Assembly (NCBI GenBank): GCA_036268295.1
Contig: DATAUK010000013.1
Coordinates: 1 to 64,000, forward strand
Reading direction: 5' to 3'
DNA: 64,000 nucleotides
From: DATAUK01 sp036268295
Lineage (GTDB): Bacteria > Actinomycetota > Actinomycetes > JAFAQI01
In this document: in pieces, positions 23,867-31,435 of the stretch
How positions within the stretch are numbered: position 1 is the first letter of the stretch
Layout: each line of letters opens with the position of its first letter
The notes under the pieces: generated by a model
What the model saw: only the letters and a program-made list of their open reading frames with translations
Databases searched by the model: none
Told to the model about the DNA's origin: nothing
Program-made: the position numbers and the translations under genes

Positions 23867-24538
23867 GTGGCAACCAAGATCAGACTCATGCGGCTCGGCA
23901 AGATCCGCGCTCCGTACTACCGCATCGTCGTCGCCGACTCGCGCATCAAGCGCGAGGGTCGCGTCATCGAGACGATCGGGAAGTACCACCCCAAGCAAGA
24001 GCCGTCGTTGATCGAGGTCGACTCCGAGCGGGCCCGCTACTGGCTCTCCGTCGGCGCCCAGCCGACCGAGCCGGTCGCGGCGATTCTCAAGCTGACCGGC
24101 GACTGGCAGGCACACAAGGGCCTGCCGGCTCCGGAAAAGGGTGTGCTGACCGCGGCCCCGCGCGAGGACCGCAAGGCGGTGTTCGAGGCGGTCGTCAAGG
24201 AGACCATGGACGCGGCCGAGAAGCCGGCCAAGAAGACCGCTGCGAAGAAGGCGCCCGCCAAGGCCGCCGCGAAGAAGACCGCGGAAAAGCCGGCGGAAGC
24301 GACCGAGGCCGTCGAGAAGCCTGCGGCGGACGCGGAAGCGGCCAAGGCTCCCGCTGAGGCCCCCGTACCGGCGGCGGAAGAGACAGCGCCAGCGGCGGAA
24401 GAGGCAGCCGCTGCGGAAGCTGAGGCCCCGGCCGAGCAAGCCGCTCCAGTGGCGGACGCCTCAGCACAGGCACCGGCCGAGGCGGCCGCTGAGCCCACTG
24501 CTGAGGCTGAGCCGGCCGCTGAAAAAGCCGGCGAGTAG
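23867..24538 (+). CDS. rpsP: 30S ribosomal protein S16 with long low-complexity tail
   Basis: Ribosomal protein of the small subunit; the first 80 residues are standard (VATKIRLMRLGKIRAPYYRI, SRIKREGRVIETIGKYHP). The remaining 140 residues are not: first a histone-like KKTAAKKAPAKAAAKK run (about 123-140), then an acidic Ala/Glu/Pro tail with many AEAP and PAEE repeats to residue 223. Actinobacterial S16 often has a short extension, but this is longer than I would expect. GTG at 23867 (an upstream ATG at 23849 would add six residues not found in the family). The stop shares a base with the khpA start. Confidence 0.95.
   Translation: MATKIRLMRLGKIRAPYYRIVVADSRIKREGRVIETIGKYHPKQEPSLIEVDSERARYWLSVGAQPTEPVAAILKLTGDWQAHKGLPAPEKGVLTAAPREDRKAVFEAVVKETMDAAEKPAKKTAAKKAPAKAAAKKTAEKPAEATEAVEKPAADAEAAKAPAEAPVPAAEETAPAAEEAAAAEAEAPAEQAAPVADASAQAPAEAAAEPTAEAEPAAEKAGE
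24220..24530 (+). repeat. Low-complexity Lys/Ala then Glu/Ala/Pro coding region of rpsP
   Basis: GCG/GCC/AAG codon runs, then GCG/GAG/CCG runs, about 310 bp. No perfect unit; it is compositional expansion rather than a true tandem array. Confidence 0.6.
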
Positions 24539-24777
24539 TGCTCGAGGACGCGCTGGAGCATCTGGTGCGCGGGATCGTCGACAACCCCGACGACGTCACC
24601 GTCGATCTGCACGATCGTCGCCAGGGCCGAGTGCTCGAGGTCCGGGTCAATCCCGACGACCTCGGCAAGGTGATCGGCCGCGCCGGGCGTACCGCCAAAG
24701 CGCTCCGCACCGTGATGAGCGCTCTCGGCGGTCGAGGCGTGCGAGTTGACCTCGTGGACGTCGACCGAGTGCGTTAG
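24538..24777 (+). CDS. khpA: KH-domain RNA-binding protein KhpA
   Basis: A 79-residue single KH domain with the RNA-binding loop VIGRAGRTAKALR (about 45-57). Usually found between rpsP and rimM; it partners KhpB in RNA binding. GTG at 24538 overlaps the rpsP stop by one base. The frame ends 16 bp before the rimM ATG. Confidence 0.95.
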   Translation: MLEDALEHLVRGIVDNPDDVTVDLHDRRQGRVLEVRVNPDDLGKVIGRAGRTAKALRTVMSALGGRGVRVDLVDVDRVR

Positions 24778-24793
24778 TGGTCGACCACTAGCC

Positions 24794-25303
24794 ATGCAGC
24801 TCGTCGTGGGGCGGATCGCGAAGGCGCACGGGATCGGCGGCGAGGTGTCGGTCGACGTTCACACCGACGACCCCGACCATCGGTTTGCCGGCGGCGCCTC
24901 GCTCGACACCGAGCCGGCCGAGCGCGGGCCGCTGGTCGTCGAGAAGACCCGATGGCACTCCGGGCGGCTGCTGGTGCGCTTCGCCGGGCTCGCTGACCGC
25001 GACGCCGCGGAGGCGCTGCGCAACACCTTGCTGGTCGTCGACTCGGCCACCAGCGCGACGTCCCAGGACGACGACGAGTTCTGGGATCACGACCTGATCG
25101 GGCTCGACGCGGTGAGCGCCGATGGCGCGGCAATCGGCCAGATCACCGACGTCCTCCACGCCGGCGGCCCAGATCTGCTGGTGATCAACCGCCCGGACAG
25201 CAGCGAGGTCCTGGTGCCGTTCGTCACCGACTTCGTCCCGACGGTTGACCTCGCGGCGCGCCGGGCGGTCATCACTCCGCCGGAGGGACTGTTCGAGCTG
25301 TGA
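24794..25303 (+). CDS. rimM: Ribosome maturation factor RimM
   Basis: Assists assembly of the 30S head and binds S19. The 169-residue protein starts MQLVVGRIAKAHGIGGEV, the family signature, and has the C-terminal PRC-barrel segment VPFVTDFVPTVDL. ATG at 24794 is preceded by a weak site. The stop overlaps the trmD start. Confidence 0.95.
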   Translation: MQLVVGRIAKAHGIGGEVSVDVHTDDPDHRFAGGASLDTEPAERGPLVVEKTRWHSGRLLVRFAGLADRDAAEALRNTLLVVDSATSATSQDDDEFWDHDLIGLDAVSADGAAIGQITDVLHAGGPDLLVINRPDSSEVLVPFVTDFVPTVDLAARRAVITPPEGLFEL

Positions 25304-25998
25304 TGCACGTCGACATCGTGACGATCTTCCCGGACTACTTCGCTCCGCTGGACGTGTCGCTGCTCGGCAAGGCCCGGGAGCGCGGCCTGGTCAACGTCTC
25401 GGTGCACGACCTGCGCGAGCACACCGACGATGTGCACCGAACCGTCGACGATGCGCCGTACGGCGGTGGCCCCGGCATGCTGATGCGACCGGAGCCCTGG
25501 GGTCGCGCGCTTGATGCGGTTCTCGCGGCGCGACGGTCAGCAAGTGCACCGTTGCTGGTGGTCCCGACCCCGTCCGGCCGGCGGTTCACCCAGGCTGATG
25601 CGCAGGCGTGGGCGGCCGAGCCGTGGCTGGTGTTTGCCTGCGGACGTTACGAAGGCATCGACGCGCGGGTCGTCGATGATGCCGCCGGCCGGATGCGGGT
25701 CGAGGAGGTCTCGATCGGCGACTACGTGCTCGCCGGCGGTGAGGTGGCGGCCCTGGTGGTCATCGAAGCGGTCGCGCGGCTGATGCCCGGCTTCATGGGA
25801 AACGCCGCCTCGCCGCTCGACGACTCGTTCGCCGGCGGTGACGCCCGGCTGGAGGCGCCGGCCTACACCCGACCGGCGAAATGGCGTGACCGCGGCGTGC
25901 CCGACGTACTGCTCTCCGGCGACCACACTGCGATCGCACGATGGCGCGAGGCGGCCTCACTGGAGCGCACCCGCGAACGCCGGCCGGACCTGCTCTGA
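25303..25998 (+). CDS. trmD: tRNA (guanine37-N1)-methyltransferase TrmD
   Basis: Methylates G37 next to the anticodon, preventing frameshifting. The 231-residue protein has the SPOUT trefoil-knot region: GRYEGIDARV (about 110-119) and SIGDYVLAGGEVAALVVIEA (about 133-152), then VSRLMPGF-like VARLMPGFMGN. ATG at 25303 gives MHVDIVTIFPDYF, as expected; an overlapping GTG at 25300 would add one residue. Confidence 0.96.
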   Translation: MHVDIVTIFPDYFAPLDVSLLGKARERGLVNVSVHDLREHTDDVHRTVDDAPYGGGPGMLMRPEPWGRALDAVLAARRSASAPLLVVPTPSGRRFTQADAQAWAAEPWLVFACGRYEGIDARVVDDAAGRMRVEEVSIGDYVLAGGEVAALVVIEAVARLMPGFMGNAASPLDDSFAGGDARLEAPAYTRPAKWRDRGVPDVLLSGDHTAIARWREAASLERTRERRPDLL

Positions 25999-26052
25999 TT
26001 ACCCCCTCCGAGGCGCGTTGTGGCACAGTGGAGGGCACCGCCTGACCCGATA

Positions 26053-26067
26053 GCGCCCATCTGGCGC
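26053..26067 (+). promoter_or_regulatory. Hairpin in the rplS leader
   Basis: GCGCC-CATCT-GGCGC in the 94-bp gap between trmD and rplS. It may be an autoregulatory site or just a spacer structure. Confidence 0.35.
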
Positions 26068-26092
26068 GCCCGTAAACAAGGACTCGACGACC

Positions 26093-26452
26093 ATGCAGAC
26101 GCTCGACTCGATCGACGCCGCCTCGCTGCGATCTGACATCCCGGAGTTTCGTCCGGGCGACACCGTAGAGGTCCACGTCAACGTGGTCGAGGGCAGCCGC
26201 CGCCGGGTGCAGGTCTTCAAAGGCGTGATCATCCGTCGACACGGCGGTGGCGTCCGCGAGACGTTCACGGTGCGCAAGGTCAGCTTCGGCGTCGGTGTCG
26301 AGCGAACCTTCCCGGTCCACTCGCCCGTCGTCGACCACATCGACGTCGTGACGCGGGGCGACGTACGACGTGCCAAGCTCTACTACCTGCGCGAGCTGCG
26401 CGGCAAGAAAGCCAAGATCAAGGAGAAGCGGGACGCGGTCCCGAGTCGCTGA
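26093..26452 (+). CDS. rplS: 50S ribosomal protein L19
   Basis: A 119-residue large-subunit protein. FRPGDTVEVHVNVVEG (about 20-35), RVQVFKGVIIRRHGGGVRET (38-57) and SFGVGVERTFPVHSP are the standard features. ATG at 26093 with AAGGA upstream. The gene is followed by tandem signal peptidases, as in Streptomyces. Confidence 0.97.
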   Translation: MQTLDSIDAASLRSDIPEFRPGDTVEVHVNVVEGSRRRVQVFKGVIIRRHGGGVRETFTVRKVSFGVGVERTFPVHSPVVDHIDVVTRGDVRRAKLYYLRELRGKKAKIKEKRDAVPSR

Positions 26453-26469
26453 CTCGGCGGCTCGAACGT

Positions 26470-27351
26470 GTGGTGAGCACCCCCGCGGTTGACAGTCCGG
26501 ACGTCACGCCCGCGCCGCAACGCGAGAGATCCGGCGGGGCGTTCTGGAAGGAGCTGCCGTTCCTCGTCATCATCGCGCTGGTCCTTGCGCTGCTGATCAA
26601 GACCTTTCTGGTCCAGGCGTTCTATATTCCGTCGGCGTCGATGGAGGACACGCTGCAGGGCGGCCCGGAGTTTCCCGGCGGGACGAGCAGCGGGCATCCC
26701 TACGACCGTGTGCTGGTCAACAAGCTGGTCTATGACTTCCGGTCGCCGCGACGCGGCGAGATCGTGGTCTTCAAACGACCGCCCGGCTGGCCGAACGAGT
26801 CGAGCTACACCGCCCCGTCCAACCCGGTGCTTCGGGTGTTCCACGACATCGGGAGCGACATCGGAGTCGCGCCTTCCGGCGGCAGCGACTTCATCAAGCG
26901 GGTCATCGGGGTGGGCGGCGACCACGTCGCGTGCTGCAACGCGAACAACCAGGTCACCGTGAACGGCCACCCCTTGAGCGAGCCCTACATCGACCTCACC
27001 ACCGCCACCCCGGGTCAGCACGCGAACGCCTACACATCGTTCTCCACGGTGGTGCCGAAGGGCGACCTGTTCGTGATGGGCGATCATCGCGACGACTCGG
27101 CCGACTCCCGGGTCAACGGCGTGGTGCCGATCAAGGACGTCCTCGGGCGGGCATTCGTCGTGATCTGGCCGATCAGCGACTGGAAGACGCTGCCGGTTCC
27201 CTCGACGTTCAAGCAGCCGGGGCTCAGCGCCGGAGGATCGGATGCGCTTCCGCTACTCGGTAGCGCGGCACTGGTGACGCCGGTCGCGACATTGCGCCGA
27301 CGCCGACGCAACAAGCGCGGTCGTCGCACGTACGCTTCCGGAGATGCCTGA
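26470..27351 (+). CDS. lepB: Type I signal peptidase, first copy
   Basis: Cuts signal peptides from exported proteins at the outer face of the membrane. The 293 residues have an N-terminal membrane span (about 28-46), catalytic serine 57 in IPSASMEDT, lysine 143 in FIKRVIGVGGD, box E GDHRDDSADSR, and a C-terminal hydrophobic segment (about 252-272) before RRRRRNKRGRR. A cysteine pair (VACCNAN) lies in a loop after box D. GTG at 26470 or 26473. The end overlaps the second copy by eight bases. Confidence 0.94.
   Translation: MVSTPAVDSPDVTPAPQRERSGGAFWKELPFLVIIALVLALLIKTFLVQAFYIPSASMEDTLQGGPEFPGGTSSGHPYDRVLVNKLVYDFRSPRRGEIVVFKRPPGWPNESSYTAPSNPVLRVFHDIGSDIGVAPSGGSDFIKRVIGVGGDHVACCNANNQVTVNGHPLSEPYIDLTTATPGQHANAYTSFSTVVPKGDLFVMGDHRDDSADSRVNGVVPIKDVLGRAFVVIWPISDWKTLPVPSTFKQPGLSAGGSDALPLLGSAALVTPVATLRRRRRNKRGRRTYASGDA
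27331..27336 (+). promoter_or_regulatory. Candidate internal -10 element before the second lepB
   Basis: TACGCT seven bases before the ATG at 27344, inside the last codons of the first copy. Confidence 0.45.
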
Positions 27352-28204
27352 CGCCGATCCGCCGGAGCCAGATGGCCGCGAGAGCTCCAGCCCGTTCTGG
27401 CGCGAGTTGCCGTTTCTCGTCATCGTGGCGCTCGGGCTGGCGCTGCTGATCAAGAGCTTCCTGGTCCAGGCGTTCTACATCCCGTCGGCTTCGATGGAGG
27501 ACACCCTGCAGGGCGGGCAGCCGAACTGCACGGACTGTGGCTCGAGCCCGGGTCACCCATTCGATCGGGTGTTGGTCAACAAGCTGGTCTATGACCTCCG
27601 CTCGCCGCGACGCGGCGAGGTCGTGGTCTTCAAAGGGCCGCCGCGCTGGCCGGATGAGAGCCAGTTCACGACGCCGAGCAACCCGATCGCGCGGGTCTTC
27701 CACGACATCAGCAGCGCGGTCGGCCTGGCGCCGTCGAGCGACAGTGACTTCATCAAGCGGGTGATCGGAGTCGGCGGTGACACGATCAGCTGCCGCCACG
27801 ACCAGCTCTACGTCGACAACCACGTGCTGAGCGAGCCCTTCCTCTATCCCGGCTCGCACCCGTGCTCCTCGGACAGCTTCAACGGCCGGACCGTGCACGT
27901 GCCTAATGGCGACATCTTCGTGATGGGTGACCACCGCAACTTCTCCGACGACTCCCGGATGAACGGGCCGGTGCCGGTCAGCGACGTCGTCGGGCGCGCG
28001 TTTGTCGTGATCTGGCCGGCGTCGGACTGGAAGACGCTGCCGATCCCGGCGACGTTCAAGCAGGCCGGCCTCGACGTGACCGGCTCGGACACCGGCATCG
28101 TCGTCGTCGCGATCATCGTGGTCGGCGCCGCTCTGCTCGGCTGGCTGGCCGTGGTTCGGCGCCGGCGAAAGGGCCGGTCGACGTACGCTGCCGCTGATGT
28201 CTAG
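27344..28204 (+). CDS. lepB: Type I signal peptidase, second copy
   Basis: Paralogue of the preceding gene, 286 residues with about the same plan: membrane span (23-40), catalytic serine 50 in IPSASMEDT, lysine 138 in FIKRVIGVGGD, GDHRNFSDDSR, and a C-terminal membrane span (about 248-268). It differs in a cysteine-containing insert (PNCTDCGSSPG) after the serine box and a second cysteine loop (ISCRHDQL). The shared parts are very similar, so the pair arose by tandem duplication; Streptomyces has four such genes here. The end overlaps rnhB by eight bases. Confidence 0.94.
   Translation: MPDADPPEPDGRESSSPFWRELPFLVIVALGLALLIKSFLVQAFYIPSASMEDTLQGGQPNCTDCGSSPGHPFDRVLVNKLVYDLRSPRRGEVVVFKGPPRWPDESQFTTPSNPIARVFHDISSAVGLAPSSDSDFIKRVIGVGGDTISCRHDQLYVDNHVLSEPFLYPGSHPCSSDSFNGRTVHVPNGDIFVMGDHRNFSDDSRMNGPVPVSDVVGRAFVVIWPASDWKTLPIPATFKQAGLDVTGSDTGIVVVAIIVVGAALLGWLAVVRRRRKGRSTYAAADV
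28184..28189 (+). promoter_or_regulatory. Candidate internal -10 element before rnhB
   Basis: TACGCT seven bases before the rnhB ATG, in the last codons of the second lepB. The context GTACGCT is the same as before lepB2 and ffh. Confidence 0.45.
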
Positions 28205-28907
28205 TCCGACCCAAGCGGCCGAGCCGGCGCGGACCACCGTGCGCCGTGACGCCGGGCTGTACGGCTACGAGCGAGCGCTGGCCCGGCGCGGCCTGACGCC
28301 CGTCGCCGGGGTCGACGAGGCCGGCCGCGGCGCCTGCGCCGGGCCGCTCGTGGTCGCCGCCGCGGTCCTGCCGCAGGGCAAGCGCGGGATCGTGCCCGGG
28401 CTGGCCGACTCCAAGCTGCTCACGCCGCTTGCCCGGGAGCGGGTGTACGCCGAGATCCTGCGCCGGGCGGTGTCGTGGTCGGCGGTGGTGATCGAGCCAC
28501 AGGACGTCGACCGGATCGGGCTTCACGTCGCGAACGTGGTGGGGATGCGCCGCGCGCTCGCTGCGCTGTCGGTGTCGCCGGCGTACGCGCTGACCGACGG
28601 GTTCCCGGTGCCCGGTCTCGAGGTACCGGGGCTTGCGGTCTGGAAGGGCGACCGGGTCGCGGCCTGCATCGCGGCGGCGTCGGTGGTGGCGAAGGTCACT
28701 CGCGACCGGCTGATGGTGGCGCTGCACGAGCACTGGCCGGCGTATGACTTCGCGACCCACAAGGGCTACTGCACCGAGGCGCATCAGGAGGCGCTGCGTC
28801 GCCATGGCCCGTGCCCAGAGCACCGGCAGACGTATGTGAACGTCCGCAACGCGGCGGACATGGACGACAATGATCGGATCGCGATGGAACAGGACGTGAG
28901 TGCGTGA
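28197..28907 (+). CDS. rnhB: Ribonuclease HII
   Basis: Removes ribonucleotides from DNA and cuts RNA in RNA-DNA hybrids. The 236-residue protein has the signature VAGVDEAGRGACAGP (37-51; D40, E41), the second aspartate in YALTDGFPV, and SVVAKVTRDRLM (about 162-173), then KGYCTEAHQEAL. ATG at 28197 gives a 23-residue N-terminal extension ahead of the conserved core. Followed by DUF2469 as in other actinobacteria. Confidence 0.96.
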   Translation: MSSPTQAAEPARTTVRRDAGLYGYERALARRGLTPVAGVDEAGRGACAGPLVVAAAVLPQGKRGIVPGLADSKLLTPLARERVYAEILRRAVSWSAVVIEPQDVDRIGLHVANVVGMRRALAALSVSPAYALTDGFPVPGLEVPGLAVWKGDRVAACIAAASVVAKVTRDRLMVALHEHWPAYDFATHKGYCTEAHQEALRRHGPCPEHRQTYVNVRNAADMDDNDRIAMEQDVSA

Positions 28908-28916
28908 GCGAGACCG

Positions 28917-29228
28917 ATGAGCTCTGAGGACCTCGAGAAGTACGAGACCGAGATGGAGCTTCAGCTCTACCGGGAGTACCGCGACGTCGTCAGGCTGTTC
29001 AGCTACGTCGTCGAGACCGAGCGTCGGTTCTATCTGACCAACGATGTCCAGCTGACCCAGCACACCGAGGGTGGCGAGACCTACTTCGAGGCGGTCATGC
29101 AGGACGCTTGGGTGTGGGACATGTACCGCCCGGCGCGGTTCGTGAAAAACGTCCGCGTCCTGACGTTCAAGGACGTCAACGTCGAGGAGCTGCCCAAGTC
29201 AGACCTCGAGGTCCCCGAAGGTTCCTAG
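28917..29228 (+). CDS. DUF2469 protein
   Basis: A 103-residue acidic protein, MSSEDLEKYETEMELQLYRE at the start and VVETERRFYLTNDV in the middle, found after rnhB in nearly all actinobacteria. Its function is unknown to me. No strong ribosome site; it starts nine bases after rnhB, so it is probably coupled. Confidence 0.93.
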   Translation: MSSEDLEKYETEMELQLYREYRDVVRLFSYVVETERRFYLTNDVQLTQHTEGGETYFEAVMQDAWVWDMYRPARFVKNVRVLTFKDVNVEELPKSDLEVPEGS

Positions 29229-29281
29229 CCGCGTGCGGTGCCCGGGGTTAAACCAAAGGCGCAAACGACAAGGGGGGTCGG

Positions 29282-29315
29282 CGAGTTGCCCGGTTTTGGG
29301 CGATGTCGCAACTCG
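29282..29315 (+). terminator. Hairpin after DUF2469
   Basis: CGAGTTGC (29282-29289) pairs perfectly with GCAACTCG (29308-29315) around an 18-base loop; an alternative short stem GCCC/GGGC (29288-29301) competes. Location 54 bases after a stop suggests a terminator for the lepB-rnhB-DUF2469 unit. Confidence 0.5.
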
Positions 29316-29410
29316 ATTGGACGCAAACTGAGCCTCAGCGGGTGTTCGAAGATACTGGGTCATTAAGATCAACTTCAGGGATCATCCCAAGCTGTGCAAA
29401 TCGATTAGCC

Positions 29411-29450
29411 GCTGGTAGTTGTTGCTTTCGGCTTCCACAGCAACGCCAGC
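29411..29450. other. Bulged hairpin of unknown role
   Basis: GCTGG (29411-29415) pairs with CCAGC (29446-29450) and GTTGCT (29421-29426) with AGCAAC (29439-29444), with a 5:1 internal loop and a 12-base apex. It lies in the low-GC spacer upstream of yraN. Confidence 0.4.
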
Positions 29451-29531
29451 GATCAGCGCCATCCACAACTGCCGATTCAACGCTGACCGCGCCACGTCTG
29501 CGGCCCGATCGTGGGTCGTGGAGGTGGTGAC

Positions 29532-29888
29532 GTGCTCGCCAAGGACGCGGTGGGGAAGTACGGCGAGGATCTCGCGGCGCGACATTTCGTCGCGGCCGGA
29601 TTCACGATGATCGCGCGCAACTGGCGATGCCCGGTCGGCGAAATCGACATTGTGGCGCGCGACGGCGAGGTGCTGGTGATCGCCGAGGTGAAGACCAGGC
29701 GCTCGACGAGGTACGGCAGCCCGGCCGAGGCGATCACTCGGCACAAGGCCGACAAGCTGCGTGAGCTTGCGCTGATGTGGCTGCGCGAGCATCCGGGTGG
29801 CGGCCGGGAGATCCGGTTCGACGTGGTCAGTGTGCTGCTGCCGACGGCCGGCGCGGCCTCGCTCGAGCACTTGCGTGGGGTGCTCTGA
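29532..29888 (+). CDS. yraN: UPF0102 protein YraN
   Basis: An endonuclease-like protein of about 118 residues with the PD-(D/E)xK-type core: GEDLAARHF, then VGEIDIVARDGEVLVIAEVKTR (aspartate, glutamate and lysine in order). GTG at 29532 is chosen because GGAGG lies seven bases upstream (29520-29524); the GTG at 29511 would add seven Gly/Arg residues. It precedes comM and dprA as usual. The stop overlaps comM by one base. The exact function is not established. Confidence 0.9.
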   Translation: MLAKDAVGKYGEDLAARHFVAAGFTMIARNWRCPVGEIDIVARDGEVLVIAEVKTRRSTRYGSPAEAITRHKADKLRELALMWLREHPGGGREIRFDVVSVLLPTAGAASLEHLRGVL

Positions 29889-31435
29889 TGCCGCTCGGCC
29901 GCACCCTGTCGATCGTGCTTGCCGGTCTGGAGGCGCATGTCGTGACCGTCGAGGCCGATGTCGGCGCCGGTCTTCCCAAGATGGTGTGGACCGGGCTTCC
30001 CGACACCGCGGTGCGGCAGTCGGAGAGCCGGGTCAAGTCGGCGGTGAAGAGCAGCCACGAGTCCTGGCCGGCGGTGTGCATCACGATCGGGCTGTCGCCG
30101 GCGTCGCTGCGCAAGTCCGGAAGCGGCTTCGACCTGCCGGTCGCGGTCGCGGTGCTCGCCGCGGCCGGCGCAGTCGATGTCAAGCTGGTCCGCGACCTCG
30201 TGGTCATCGGCGAGCTTGGCCTCGACGGCCGCGTCCACCCGGTGACCGGCGCGCTGCCGGCGGTGATCGGTGCCGTTCGTCTCGGCTATCTGCGGATTGT
30301 GGTGCCGCGGGCGAACGCCGCCGAGGCCGGCCTGGTCCCGGGCGCCGAAGTGATTGCCGTCGGCTCGCTCGCCGAGCTGTGCGCGCGGCTGCGCGGCGAG
30401 CCGGTCGACATCGAGGATGATCCGCTACCGCTCTTGACGATGCCTGGCTCGGCGCCCGATCTCGCCGACGTGGTCGGGCAGGGCGAGGCGCGGCGGGCGA
30501 TGGAGGTTGCCGCCGCCGGCGGTCATCATGTCTTCCTGACCGGACCTCCGGGCGTCGGCAAGACGATGCTGGCGGAGCGGCTGCCCGGGCTGTTGCCGGA
30601 TCTCAGCGAGCAGCAGGCCCTCGAGGTCAGCTCGATCCACTCGCTGCTCGGCCGGCTGCCGGCCGGCCGGCCGCTGCTCACTCGACCGCCTTTCTGCGCG
30701 CCGCATCACACCGCGACGGTGGCGTCACTGATCGGTGGCGGCACCGGGATCCCAGCGCCCGGAACCATCTCGCTGGCCCACCACGGTGTGCTGTTCATCG
30801 ACGAGGGGACCGAGTTCGAGCGGCGCACCCTTGACGCGCTGCGCCAACCGCTGGAGTCGGGCACCATCACGATCAACCGGGGGGGCGGCATGGCGACGTA
30901 CCCGTCGAGGTTCCAACTGGTCCTCGCGGTCAACCCCTGTCCCTGCGCGAAGGGCGGCCGGTCCTCCGACCCGTCGAACTGCATGTGCTCCGCGGTGGAG
31001 ATGCGGGCCTACCGCAACCGGGTGTCGGGTCCGCTGCTCGACCGGATCGACCTGCGCGCCCGGCTGGCGCCGATCAGCCGCGCGATCCTGACCGCCGGGG
31101 CCACCGGTGAGCCGAGTGCCGCGGTTCGTGAGCGGGTCGAGGTCGCCCGTGACCGCGCCGGCCGCCGGCTGCGGGGGACGCCGTGGGCCACGAATGCTGA
31201 GCTGCCTGGGCCGGTGCTGCGCACCCGGTTCCCGCTGCCGAGCGATGCGCTGGGCACGCTGCGGATCGACACCGATCGCGGCCAGCTGTCGAGTCGCGGG
31301 GTGGAGCGGGTCATGAAGGTCGCGTGGACGCTCGCCGACCTCGCCGGTCACGACCTGCCCGACCTTGCCGACGTGGATGCGGCTCGATCACTGCGGTACG
31401 GCGCCGAGGCCGCTGCGATGGCGCGGTCGGCGTGA
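29888..31435 (+). CDS. comM: ComM/YifB-family Mg-chelatase-like ATPase
   Basis: AAA+ ATPase; ComM in naturally competent bacteria promotes branch migration during recombination of taken-up DNA. The 515 residues have an N-terminal Lon-like domain (about 1-170), Walker A GPPGVGKT (about 219-226), Walker B VLFIDEG near 303, and a zinc-like cysteine segment NPCPCAKGG...CMCS (about 350-370), then LLDRIDLRARL. ATG at 29888 is embedded in the yraN stop. Confidence 0.94.
   Translation: MPLGRTLSIVLAGLEAHVVTVEADVGAGLPKMVWTGLPDTAVRQSESRVKSAVKSSHESWPAVCITIGLSPASLRKSGSGFDLPVAVAVLAAAGAVDVKLVRDLVVIGELGLDGRVHPVTGALPAVIGAVRLGYLRIVVPRANAAEAGLVPGAEVIAVGSLAELCARLRGEPVDIEDDPLPLLTMPGSAPDLADVVGQGEARRAMEVAAAGGHHVFLTGPPGVGKTMLAERLPGLLPDLSEQQALEVSSIHSLLGRLPAGRPLLTRPPFCAPHHTATVASLIGGGTGIPAPGTISLAHHGVLFIDEGTEFERRTLDALRQPLESGTITINRGGGMATYPSRFQLVLAVNPCPCAKGGRSSDPSNCMCSAVEMRAYRNRVSGPLLDRIDLRARLAPISRAILTAGATGEPSAAVRERVEVARDRAGRRLRGTPWATNAELPGPVLRTRFPLPSDALGTLRIDTDRGQLSSRGVERVMKVAWTLADLAGHDLPDLADVDAARSLRYGAEAAAMARSA

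Larger units (their letters stand above)
29229..29531 (+). other. Spacer of lower GC, no convincing gene
   Basis: A 303-bp gap between DUF2469 and yraN. Its first 250 bases are visibly poorer in G and C than the neighbours. It has two hairpins (listed separately). Open frames exist on both strands but none has a ribosome site or known pattern, and the plus-strand frame at 29303-29530 is rich in Ser, Arg and Cys, typical of a shadow. It may be decayed foreign sequence. Confidence 0.5.

Noticed and set aside
29382..29480. A minus-strand segment ending ESNNYQRLIDLHSLG as a gene fragment
   Set aside because: The composition is more protein-like than its neighbours, but there is no start, ribosome site or recognised family; kept only as part of the unexplained spacer.
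29303..29530. A 75-residue plus-strand frame in the spacer before yraN
   Set aside because: Arg/Ser/Cys-rich, no ribosome site, overlaps the yraN ribosome site.
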